Positions 1 to 6,710 of a stretch of DNA of 15,408 nt are shown here, one piece after another. Below the pieces are notes generated by a model. The model did not search any database. It saw only the letters and a list, made by a program, of their open reading frames with translations, and had not been told where the DNA came from. The position numbers and the translations under genes are program-made. The stretch's first letter is position 1; every line of letters starts with the position of its first letter. The DNA comes from Rhodospirillaceae bacterium (GTDB lineage Bacteria; Pseudomonadota; Alphaproteobacteria; UBA8366; GCA-2717185): contig JAPPPC010000844.1 in assembly GCA_028817685.1 (NCBI GenBank), positions 1 to 15,408 on the forward strand, written 5' to 3'.

Positions 1-911
1 TCGGCACCGAAGCCGAGCTGCTCATTCGCGTCGATGGTATCGAACCCGTCATCTTGCAGCTTGTAGGCGCGCAGCTTGTTGACCAGGCCGATGCCGCGGC
101 CTTCTTGCGCCAAGTAGAGCAGCACGCCCCCGCCGGCCGCCTCGATTTCCGCGACGGCGCCGCGCAGCTGATCGCCGCAGTCGCAGCGAAGGCTACCGAA
201 CAAGTCGCCGGTGAAACACTCCGAATGAAGCCGAGCCAGCACCGCCCCGCTTCCGTCCGGCTCGCCGATCACGATGGCGACATGGGCCTTGCCGCCGTCC
301 GCGGGACGGTAGGCGATCATCCGGGTCTTCTCGGCGCCTTCCAGGGGAACCGTGGTGTCGACGGCGTAGTCCATCAGCGCCCCGGCGGCACCGCGATACT
401 CGGAAATGTTGGCGATGTCGAGCGCGAGCAGATTGTAGCGTTGTGCAAACTCGGTCGGATCGCTGTCGATCGGTGACGTCAGCGCCGCCGGCAGCAGCCG
501 GGCCAGCTTGACGACTTCCAGCGCTGTCTGCTGCATCGGTGTGGCCGGCTTCGCGGATGGCCGGACAAGCTGCGAGCCGTCGAACGTTTCGCCGATGATC
601 GTCGCAATGGCGTCGCGATCCAAACCGCCCTCGGTTTCGATGGCAACGACGGATGCATCGCGTGCGTCCAGGCCCAGTGCCCCGGCGCGCGAGGCCGTGA
701 CCAGACAGGCGACACCAGCGTCCGTCAGCATCGTTAGGGCGCGCGGATCGACACTGGATTCCGCCGCGGTTACCAGCATCGCTGCCGAATCGTCGCGCAA
801 AACGATGGCCATGCCACGGCGCAGGTCGCCGATGACCCGGCCGACAGCGGTCAGGCTCGCATCTTGGGCGTTCGGCTGCGGGGCGATTTTCGGTTCGATG
901 GGTGCGTTCAT
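1..911 (-). CDS. ribA: GTP cyclohydrolase II with degenerate RibB-like N-terminus (C-terminal end beyond window)
   Basis: Converts GTP to 2,5-diamino-6-ribosylamino-4(3H)-pyrimidinone 5'-phosphate, formate and pyrophosphate, the first step of riboflavin-type pathways. 303 residues are visible. Residues about 190-303 carry the hallmarks: zinc cysteines C232, C243 and C245 with the same spacing as E. coli RibA (C54, C65, C67), the EGRGIGL motif from E270, the AY-LQDDG segment with Y283, and DT-DAN-QLGF near the edge. Residues about 20-185 resemble a RibB (DHBP synthase) domain in order and hydrophobic pattern, but the acidic DDEDRENE-type catalytic stretch is gone (residues 39-43 read RDDSA). 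The start at 911 overlaps the stop of the upstream gene (ATGA) and has GGAAGA about 8 bases before it; an in-frame ATG at 947 has no ribosome-binding site. The truncation is only the window edge. The family is certain; use in riboflavin synthesis or in the neighbouring locus is open. Confidence 0.93.
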   Translation of the reverse strand, partial: MNAPIEPKIAPQPNAQDASLTAVGRVIGDLRRGMAIVLRDDSAAMLVTAAESSVDPRALTMLTDAGVACLVTASRAGALGLDARDASVVAIETEGGLDRDAIATIIGETFDGSQLVRPSAKPATPMQQTALEVVKLARLLPAALTSPIDSDPTEFAQRYNLLALDIANISEYRGAAGALMDYAVDTTVPLEGAEKTRMIAYRPADGGKAHVAIVIGEPDGSGAVLARLHSECFTGDLFGSLRCDCGDQLRGAVAEIEAAGGGVLLYLAQEGRGIGLVNKLRAYKLQDDGFDTIDANEQLGFGA

Positions 912-1639
912 GCGTGTTTTCTTCCGCGGGCGCTCTTTAGAAGCCATATTAGGTCTTTGCCGAAGGACAGGGTCAAGGCCGTCAGTGCGATCGCGCCGAA
1001 GACATTCGCCGTTGCGGGCGCGACGGGTGGTAACAGGCAGAGAACCAACGACCCGACCATCACAGCGCAAACCCCGCTTCGCAGCCGGCTCTTCGGCAGG
1101 GGTTCGGCCAATACGGGCCAGATCCAGCCAGACGCCAGCAGCAGATAGCGCATCAGCCCGGCGGCGACAATCCAGATTCCGGTTTTCCCGGCAAGCGCCA
1201 GTGCCACGGTCAGGACCAGGATCAGCAAGGCGTCGGTCTCTTGATCGAACAGGGCGCCGAACCGGCTTTCGGTTCCGAGCCGGCGTGCGAGCGCCCCGTC
1301 AAGCCCGTCGAGCGCCAATGCAACCCCGGCCAATGCTGCGGGCCACCAGGTGGCAAGCGTCACGGCCGCGTCGGCCGCGCTGCCGATCAACAGCGCCAGC
1401 AGGCCCACACGGACAGTGGTCACCGCATTCGCGGCGCCGAACGGGCGAAGCGCCCCGAATCGCGTCGCACCCAGCAATAGTAGCGCCGACAGAATGGCAA
1501 ACGCGGTTACGGCAATGGCTGCAGGTGCCGGGCCGGGCAGCATGAAACTGGCGGGAAAAACCAGAATGCCGACTCCCACGGTGACGGTGCGCGCGTCATT
1601 CCCCAGTCGGAATGAATGTTCCAGCCAACCGGATGCCAT
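908..1639 (-). CDS. CDP-alcohol phosphatidyltransferase family membrane protein
   Basis: Integral membrane enzyme of the family that moves a phospho-alcohol from a CDP-alcohol to an acceptor hydroxyl. The complete signature DG-x2-AR-x8-G-x3-D-x3-D is present; in the longer 250-residue reading the residues are D118, D121, G122, A125, R126, G135, D139 and D143, so the enzyme should be active. About six to eight hydrophobic segments are visible. Acceptor and donor cannot be told from sequence; it is not evidently PgsA or PssA. The stop overlaps the ATG of the GTP cyclohydrolase II gene by four bases, so the two are translationally coupled. The start is uncertain: ATG at 1639 (243 residues) is given here, TTG at 1660 adds seven residues, and neither has a good ribosome-binding site. 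Its coupling to a pterin/flavin-type enzyme rather than to lipid genes is unusual. Confidence 0.88.
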   Translation of the reverse strand: MASGWLEHSFRLGNDARTVTVGVGILVFPASFMLPGPAPAAIAVTAFAILSALLLLGATRFGALRPFGAANAVTTVRVGLLALLIGSAADAAVTLATWWPAALAGVALALDGLDGALARRLGTESRFGALFDQETDALLILVLTVALALAGKTGIWIVAAGLMRYLLLASGWIWPVLAEPLPKSRLRSGVCAVMVGSLVLCLLPPVAPATANVFGAIALTALTLSFGKDLIWLLKSARGRKHA

Positions 1640-1663
1640 GGGTTGTGGTCGAGTTGTCAAACG

Positions 1664-1708
1664 ACACCATATGTGCGTTCAGTTAATTCCTTCCTTGATA
1701 TATGGTGT
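1664..1708. promoter_or_regulatory. Inverted repeat in divergent intergenic region, candidate operator
   Basis: Perfect 9-base arms ACACCATAT (1664-1672) and ATATGGTGT (1700-1708) are separated by 27 bases. A second matching pair, GCGTTC (1675-1680) and GAACGC (1709-1714), is interleaved. The element lies in the only gap between the leftward ribA unit and the rightward biosynthetic unit, in an AT-rich stretch within GC-rich DNA. On the minus strand it overlaps a weak possible -10 (TATATC, 1702-1697). A shared operator is an inference; no regulator gene is adjacent. Confidence 0.45.
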
Positions 1709-1771
1709 GAACGCGCAAAACTGTAACGAAATAATACGGGCGGGGGCGCGTAGCACGGTCGGGGGTCGACT

Positions 1772-2674
1772 ATGGGTAATTCGCCCGGAACTATCAGTGA
1801 ATCTGACGCATGGCAGTGCGTGCTCGCACTGCGCGACAGACAACGATCGCAACCTTGTGCCGAGGGCTGGGCACTTGTACCGGGGCCCGGGGGCTTCGGT
1901 GTCACGGCGATCGATGCATCGCAGGCGGCGGCTGTTTTGGCACAGGTCGATGGCGGCGGCACCGTCGACGTCTGCGGGTCCATCTCGGCGCCCGTCGCGG
2001 CGCTGCTGCAGCTTTATCTGCCGTTCTGCGCGGGGGCGGCCGACATTACGGTCGCGCATCTGGGACAGAGCCTGGACGGCAAGATCGCCACGGTAACCGG
2101 CGCATCGCATTACGTTACCGGCGCGCAGGACATCCTGCACAATCACCGCATGCGGGCGCTGTTCGATGCCGTCGTCGTCGGATCCGGAACGGTGCAGCAT
2201 GACGATCCGCAGCTCACGGTGCGCCATTGCGACGGCAGCAACCCGGTGCGCGTGGTGATCGATACGGAACGCCGCTTGTCCGAAAACTATCGCCTGTTTC
2301 AGGATGAAGAGGCGCGGACGATACTGATCTGCGCCGAAGACAAGGCCGATGGCCCGTCGCGGCATGGCGCCGCCGAGGTGATGGGCGTGCCGCGTTGTGC
2401 GGACGGCTTGTCGCCGCACCGTCTGCGCGACGCCCTGGCGGAGCAGGGGTGCCGCCGGCTGTTTGTCGAGGGCGGGGGCATCACCGTGTCGCGATTCTTG
2501 GAGGCGAAGTGTCTCGACCGGTTGCAGGTCACCGTCTCGCCGATGATCATCGGCTCGGGCCGCGCTGCGATCACCTTGCCGGAAGTGGCGAGCCTCGCCG
2601 ACGGCCTTCGGCCGGAGACCAGACGGTTCGATTTTGGCGACGACGTGATGTTCGAGTGCCGCTTCGATGCCTGA
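1772..2674 (+). CDS. RibD C-terminal-domain (pyrimidine reductase) family protein
   Basis: Predicted NADPH-dependent reductase of the RibD_C/RIB7/dihydrofolate-reductase-like fold, which reduces the ribosyl side chain of ribosylaminopyrimidines to ribityl. Residues about 90-298 hold the domain: QSLDGKIA (99-106), GSGTVQHDDPQLT (137-149), RVVID (160-164), the FVEGGG loop (231-236) and SPMIIGSG (256-263). The N-terminal zinc deaminase domain of bacterial RibD is absent; instead there is an unrecognised segment of about 85 residues. Deaminase-free reductases such as fungal RIB7 and archaeal ArfC act on the diaminopyrimidine made directly from GTP by a cyclohydrolase, which fits the neighbouring GTP cyclohydrolase II. 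The ATG at 1772 follows a G-rich stretch but no clear ribosome-binding site. First gene of a five-gene operon. The family is firm; the exact substrate is unknown. Confidence 0.88.
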   Translation: MGNSPGTISESDAWQCVLALRDRQRSQPCAEGWALVPGPGGFGVTAIDASQAAAVLAQVDGGGTVDVCGSISAPVAALLQLYLPFCAGAADITVAHLGQSLDGKIATVTGASHYVTGAQDILHNHRMRALFDAVVVGSGTVQHDDPQLTVRHCDGSNPVRVVIDTERRLSENYRLFQDEEARTILICAEDKADGPSRHGAAEVMGVPRCADGLSPHRLRDALAEQGCRRLFVEGGGITVSRFLEAKCLDRLQVTVSPMIIGSGRAAITLPEVASLADGLRPETRRFDFGDDVMFECRFDA

Positions 2675-3617
2675 ACGGGCCTTTTGGGTCGCCGCGCCGG
2701 GTCAAGGGGAAATCAGGACGGCCCCCGAAAACGTGCCTGGCGCCGGTGAGGTCGCGGTCGTTGCCAGGGCCAGCGCGATCAGCCGCGGGACCGAAGCCCT
2801 GGTCTTCCAGGGCCGGGTGCCGGCGAGCCAGTATGACGATATGCGCTGCCCCTTTCAGGCCGGCGACTTTCCGGGCCCCGTGAAATATGGCTATGCGTCG
2901 GTAGGCGATGTGGCCGGGTCGGGCCGCGTGTTTTGCCTCCACCCGCATCAGGACCGCTACACCGTGCCTGCGGACAGCGTGGTTCCCGTGCCGGAGGATG
3001 TGCCGGATCGGCGCGCCGTCCTCGCGGCGAACATGGAAACGACCGTCAACGCACTATGGGATGCCGGCCCGCGGGTCGGCGACCGGATCGCCGTGGTCGG
3101 CGCCGGTGTGGTCGGCTGCCTGTTCGCGGGTTTGGCGGCGCGTATACCGGGCACCCGGGTCGAACTCGTCGACATCAACCCGGCGCGCGCGCAAATAGCG
3201 GAACAGCTCGGCGTCGGGTTCACCGTGCCGGAAAACGCGGCGGACGCGGCGGACATCGTCGTGCACGCCAGCGGATCGCCGGGCGGTCTGGCGACGGCGC
3301 TCGGCCTCGCCGGGTTCGAGGCGGTGGTGCTGGAGATGAGCTGGTATGGCGATGCCAAGGTGCCCGCACCGCTTGGCGAAGCGTTCCATTCAAAGCGCCT
3401 GACGTTGCGGTCCAGCCAGGTGGGCGCCGTGGCGACGAGCCGCCGGTCGCGCCGCAGCCGCCGCGACCGGCTGGTCCTGGCGCTCGACCTGCTGCGCGAC
3501 CCGGTCTTCGATTGCCTCATCACCAGCGCTTCGCCGTTCGAAACGCTCCCCGAAACCATGGCGCAGCTGGCCGAAGACCCCGGCGATACGCTGTGCCATG
3601 TCGTGACGTATGAATAG
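2667..3617 (+). CDS. BchC-like zinc-type MDR dehydrogenase
   Basis: Medium-chain dehydrogenase/reductase of 316 residues. A GroES-like N-terminal half contains SAISRGTEALVFQG (36-49), where zinc alcohol dehydrogenases have the catalytic-zinc Cys, and KYGYASVGDV (73-82) in place of the usual GHE motif. The Rossmann half has VVGAGVVG (G145, G147, G150) and the acidic residue D169 at the end of strand 2, suggesting NAD(H). The C-terminal segment has an Arg-rich stretch (259-268). The ISRGTE signature recalls BchC, the dehydrogenase of the bacteriochlorophyllide hydroxyethyl group, but no photosynthesis genes are in the window, so I infer oxidation or reduction of a side chain on the locus's own product. 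The ATG overlaps the previous stop by eight bases (ATGCCTGA); the next gene starts 14 bases downstream. Confidence 0.85.
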   Translation: MPERAFWVAAPGQGEIRTAPENVPGAGEVAVVARASAISRGTEALVFQGRVPASQYDDMRCPFQAGDFPGPVKYGYASVGDVAGSGRVFCLHPHQDRYTVPADSVVPVPEDVPDRRAVLAANMETTVNALWDAGPRVGDRIAVVGAGVVGCLFAGLAARIPGTRVELVDINPARAQIAEQLGVGFTVPENAADAADIVVHASGSPGGLATALGLAGFEAVVLEMSWYGDAKVPAPLGEAFHSKRLTLRSSQVGAVATSRRSRRSRRDRLVLALDLLRDPVFDCLITSASPFETLPETMAQLAEDPGDTLCHVVTYE

Positions 3618-3631
3618 GAGATATAGCGCAA

Positions 3632-4039
3632 GTGTTCAGCGTAACCGTAAGCAACAGCATCATGATCGCCCATTCGCTCGACGGCGAAGTGTTCGGGCCG
3701 GCGCAACGCCTGCATGGCGCGACCTATGTCGTCGAAGTAACGATGCGCCGCAAGGCGCTCGACAGCGACGGGATCGTCGCGGATATCGGACGGGCATCGG
3801 AACTGTTGAACGAAATTCTGGAGCCTTTTGCCTATCGCAATCTCGACGAGTTGCCGCAGTTCGAAACCCGGAACTCGACCACGGAAGTGCTGGCCCAGAC
3901 GATACACGAAGCCTACGCGGCGGGTATCCGGGACGGCCGGTTGAGCGGCGATACGGCGTCGGCGATCGAGAGCCTTCAGGTTCGGCTGCGCGAGAAGCCG
4001 GACGCGTGGGCGACCTATGACGCACCGGTGCATGGCTGA
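3632..4039 (+). CDS. Divergent 6-pyruvoyl-tetrahydropterin synthase / QueD-like protein
   Basis: T-fold protein of 135 residues related to PTPS and 6-carboxytetrahydropterin synthase, enzymes acting on dihydroneopterin triphosphate. Recognisable landmarks: AHSL with H14 (zinc ligand position), FGPAQRLHGATY (21-32), GIVADIGRA (47-55) in place of the usual G-V-DF segment, NLDELP (70-75), and NSTTEVLA (81-88) in place of the usual PT-EN. Key residues differ from active family members: the HGH zinc pair is H28-G-A30, the catalytic Cys four residues before H28 is Ala24, and the DH pair before the NLDEL segment is replaced (residues 66-69 read FAYR). It may bind a pterin or pyrimidine without classical PTPS chemistry. 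The GTG start is supported by AGGAG overlapping the upstream stop, 11 bases away. The assignment rests on pattern recognition; the fold is likely, the activity unknown. Confidence 0.82.
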   Translation: MFSVTVSNSIMIAHSLDGEVFGPAQRLHGATYVVEVTMRRKALDSDGIVADIGRASELLNEILEPFAYRNLDELPQFETRNSTTEVLAQTIHEAYAAGIRDGRLSGDTASAIESLQVRLREKPDAWATYDAPVHG

Positions 4040-5090
4040 ACCGCCGATCCATTTCATTGTCCCGGGGCCGATCACCCAACGCACCGGCGGCTACGGCTAC
4101 GACCGCCGCATCATCGAGCGCCTGAAATCCGACGGCCGTACGGTCGAGGCGGTCGAGCTCGACGGGTCCTTCCCCTTTTGCTGCGACACCGCACGGACCG
4201 CGGCGGCGGACGCGCTGGCGGCGATCCCCGACGGGGGGCTCGCGGTCATCGACGGGCTGGCGTTGCCGGCATTTGACGGGCCTTTGCCGCACCACGCCGG
4301 CCGGATCACAACCGTTGCGCTGATCCACCATCCGCTCGCGCTGGAAACCGGCTTGACGGCGAGCCAGCGGGCGCGGCTGCAATCTGTGGAGAACGCCCTG
4401 ATCGCCCAAGCGGACGGCGTCGTCGTGACCAGCCGGGCGACGGCCAGGCTCCTGTCGGACCTCGGCCTTTGCACGGGCACGCCGACCATCGTTCTGCCGG
4501 GCACGGATTCGGCGCCGCGCGCCAGCGGGTCCGCTGGGACGGCCGCGCAACTGCTCTGTGTCGGCACGCTGATACCGCGTAAGGGGCATGGCATGCTGAT
4601 CGAGGCGCTGGCCGACTGCAGCGATTTGCCCTGGCAGTTGTCGTGCCTCGGCGCGTTGGACCGCGACCCGGAAACGGTGTCCGAAGTCCGGAAGCAGATT
4701 GCCACGCACGGCCTGGCGGATCGGGTCGCGCTGGTGGGTGAGGCGGGCGAGACCGCGCTGGCCGCCGCCTATGACGGTGCCGACTTGTTCGTTCTCGCTT
4801 CCGCCTTCGAAGGCTACGGCATGGCGTTTGCGGAAGCGCTGGCGCGGGGTCTGCCGGTAGTCGGCAGCGGCGAGGGGGCGGTGCGGGACACGGTGCCCGA
4901 AACTGCCGGCGTGATCGTGCCGGCCGGCGATCGGGACGCGTTGGCCGCGGCGCTGCGGCGGGTGATCGGCGACGATCGTTTTCGGCAGCGGTTGGCGGCG
5001 GGCGCCTATGCCGCCGGGCAGAAGCTGTCGGACTGGGCCGCCGCGGGCCGGGCTTTCGCCGCGGCATTGGACCGGGTGGCGGCGGGATGA
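4032..5090 (+). CDS. GT4-family glycosyltransferase
   Basis: Retaining GT-B glycosyltransferase, 352 residues from the ATG at 4032. The N-terminal domain opens with IHFIVPGPITQRTGGYGYDRR, a strand and glycine-rich loop typical of GT4 acceptor domains. The C-terminal domain has VGTLIPRKGH with R183 and K184 (nucleotide-sugar phosphate contacts) and the E-x7-E motif EGYGMAFAE (E260, E268). No signal peptide or membrane segment is evident, so it should act in the cytoplasm on a soluble or membrane-proximal acceptor. The start at 4032 gives an ATGGCTGA overlap of eight bases with the previous gene, the same geometry as at 2667; an in-frame ATG at 4017 would add five residues. Its place among pyrimidine/pterin-type genes suggests the acceptor is that product, but the sugar and acceptor are not deducible. 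Confidence 0.88.
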   Translation: MAEPPIHFIVPGPITQRTGGYGYDRRIIERLKSDGRTVEAVELDGSFPFCCDTARTAAADALAAIPDGGLAVIDGLALPAFDGPLPHHAGRITTVALIHHPLALETGLTASQRARLQSVENALIAQADGVVVTSRATARLLSDLGLCTGTPTIVLPGTDSAPRASGSAGTAAQLLCVGTLIPRKGHGMLIEALADCSDLPWQLSCLGALDRDPETVSEVRKQIATHGLADRVALVGEAGETALAAAYDGADLFVLASAFEGYGMAFAEALARGLPVVGSGEGAVRDTVPETAGVIVPAGDRDALAAALRRVIGDDRFRQRLAAGAYAAGQKLSDWAAAGRAFAAALDRVAAG

Positions 5091-5842
5091 GTGACGAATT
5101 TGCTCCCGACTGGCTGGCCCTGCGCGAACCCTATGACCGCGCGGCCCGCTCGCGGGCTCTGGCGGTGGCGTTTCTCGATGCCTTGCCGGATCAGCCGCGT
5201 CTTGTCGATGTGGGCGCCGGGACGGGGAGCAATGCGCGCTTCCTGTCGGAGTCCACGGATAAGGCGATCGCCTGGCAATTCGTCGATCAGGACGCGGGGC
5301 TGCTTGACCGTATCTCGGGGGTCGAGGGAAAGAAGGTATGCATCGATTTCGCCCCGTCGCCGGCACGCATCGACCTGTCGCAGTGTGACGGGGTCACGGC
5401 ATCGGCTTTTTTCGATCTCGTCTCCAAGGACTGGTTCGCCCGCTTCGTTGCCCATGTCAGCGGACAGCCGCTGCTGTTGACACTGAATGTGGACGGCCGT
5501 TTTGTCTGGCAGCCCGGGGACGAGGCCGACCGCCTTCTCATGGGCCGTTTCGCCGGGGATATGCAGCGCGACAAGGGATTCGGCCCCGCCATGGGGTTCG
5601 ATGCCCCACGATTGATGACCGATTGTCTGCAGCGCGCGGGCTATCGGGTGATCAGCGCGCCGTCCTCTTGGCGGCTGGGGCCGGAGGATACAGCGATGCT
5701 GACGGCCCTGTGCGGTTTCGTCGGCGATATCGCGGGCGATGGGCTCGCGGCCGAGACCTGGCGGCTGCGGCGTAAACTTGCGATCACCGAAAAGCACCTT
5801 TCCGTGAGCGTGGGCCATGTGGACCTATTGGCCCTTCCATAA
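5087..5842 (+). CDS. Class I SAM-dependent methyltransferase
   Basis: Protein of 251 residues with a Rossmann-type SAM-binding motif LVDVGAGTGSNARF (39-52; D41, G43, G45, G47) and an acidic residue after strand 2 in QFVDQD (D67), as in class I methyltransferases. A motif characteristic of a substrate class was not found. The ATG overlaps the glycosyltransferase stop by four bases (ATGA), making this the last gene of the five-gene operon; a 101-base gap follows. The likely role is methylation of the small molecule built by the upstream enzymes; this is inferred from position only. No clear rho-independent terminator follows the stop. Confidence 0.85.
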   Translation: MSDEFAPDWLALREPYDRAARSRALAVAFLDALPDQPRLVDVGAGTGSNARFLSESTDKAIAWQFVDQDAGLLDRISGVEGKKVCIDFAPSPARIDLSQCDGVTASAFFDLVSKDWFARFVAHVSGQPLLLTLNVDGRFVWQPGDEADRLLMGRFAGDMQRDKGFGPAMGFDAPRLMTDCLQRAGYRVISAPSSWRLGPEDTAMLTALCGFVGDIAGDGLAAETWRLRRKLAITEKHLSVSVGHVDLLALP

Positions 5843-5943
5843 GCCTACGGGAATACCCATGTCTTGACCTAATATGTTGACTTGCCATGGGGCCAGCGCA
5901 ATTGTTTCAACGCGCTGCGACAGTTTGGGGACGATAGCCTGAG

Positions 5944-6672
5944 ATGAGTGGGACCGGGATCGAGCGGCCAGCGGCCGGTGGAAGCCTCACGGGAAAGAAA
6001 ATCCTGATCGTCGACGATGATGCGGCGTTGCGGGATTCGCTTTCCGAGCAATTGCAGCTACATGAAGAATTTGCGACGGCACTCGCCGAGACGGCGCGCG
6101 ATGCGCTGGAAGTGGTGAAGAAGGACTATTTCGACGCGATACTGCTCGATGTCGGATTGCCGGACATGGACGGGCGCGAAGCCTGCCGTCTGATGCGCCG
6201 CAGCGGTGTGAAAGTGCCGATCATCATGCTGACCGGCGCGGATACCGATGCGGACACCATTCTGGGTCTCGATGCGGGCGCCAACGATTACATCACCAAA
6301 CCGTTCCGCCTCGGCGTCTTGTTGGCCCGGCTGCGCGCACAGCTCCGCCAGCACGAGCAGAGCGAGGATGCCGTCTTCACGATCGGACCGTACACCTTCC
6401 AGCCGAGCGGCAAGCTGCTGGTCGATGAGGCGGACGAGCGTAAGATTCGGCTTACCGAGAAGGAAACCTCGATCCTGAAATATCTGTATCGGTCCGGCGC
6501 CAAGGCGGTCGATCGCGATACGCTGCTGGGCGAGGTCTGGGGCTACAATGCGGGGGTCACCACGCATACCCTGGAAACCCATGTCTACCGGCTGCGCCAG
6601 AAGATCGAAGCTGATCCGTCGAATGCCGAAATCCTGGTGACGGAACCCGGCGGTTACCGGCTCGTTCCCTGA
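5944..6672 (+). CDS. OmpR-family response regulator, CenR/OtpR-like
   Basis: Two-component transcription factor of 242 residues. Receiver domain about 18-132: acidic pocket D24-D26, phospho-acceptor D69 in LLDVGLPDMDG, switch T97 and conserved K119 in ITKPF. The C-terminal winged helix (about 145-240) contains RLTEKETSILKYL and a THTLETHVYRLRQKIE recognition helix. The linker sequence around RAQLRQHEQSEDAVF strongly recalls the alphaproteobacterial CenR/OtpR regulators, which control cell-envelope functions; that subfamily call is from memory. No histidine kinase is adjacent, so it is an orphan here (CenK is usually encoded elsewhere). The ATG at 5944 has no strong ribosome-binding site. The downstream neighbours, a secreted Sel1 protein and dapB, are envelope-related, but regulation of them is speculation. 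Confidence 0.92.
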   Translation: MSGTGIERPAAGGSLTGKKILIVDDDAALRDSLSEQLQLHEEFATALAETARDALEVVKKDYFDAILLDVGLPDMDGREACRLMRRSGVKVPIIMLTGADTDADTILGLDAGANDYITKPFRLGVLLARLRAQLRQHEQSEDAVFTIGPYTFQPSGKLLVDEADERKIRLTEKETSILKYLYRSGAKAVDRDTLLGEVWGYNAGVTTHTLETHVYRLRQKIEADPSNAEILVTEPGGYRLVP

Positions 6673-6710
6673 CAAGTATCGGAAACTGTTAACTTTAATT
6701 GACAGCTTCT

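Noticed and set aside
508..1545. Plus-strand open frame of 345 codons opposite ribA and the CDP-alcohol gene
   Set aside because: Low-complexity Arg/Ser/Ala composition; the minus strand holds complete motifs of two known families.
1655..1683. TTGACA (1660-1655, minus) as a -35 box
   Set aside because: No -10 follows at 16-18 bases, and it coincides with the alternative TTG start of the CDP-alcohol gene.
1661..1771. FMN riboswitch upstream of the ribA or RibD-like genes
   Set aside because: I looked for the conserved GC-rich multi-stem FMN aptamer; the region is too short and mostly AT-rich and lacks it.
3660..5366. Long minus-strand open frame of 568 codons opposite the PTPS, glycosyltransferase and methyltransferase genes
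   Set aside because: Its translation is Arg/Pro/Gly/Ala-rich with no recognisable domain, typical of an antisense frame in GC-rich DNA; the plus-strand frames encode clear families.
1..5842. Reading the locus as an ordinary riboflavin operon
   Set aside because: No lumazine synthase, riboflavin synthase, intact RibB or RibD deaminase is present, and a glycosyltransferase, methyltransferase and PTPS-like gene do not belong to that pathway.
5864..5905. Promoter or operator from the direct repeat TTGAC at 5864 and 5877 upstream of the response regulator
   Set aside because: Neither copy has a convincing -10 at proper spacing, and a two-copy 5-base repeat is easily chance.
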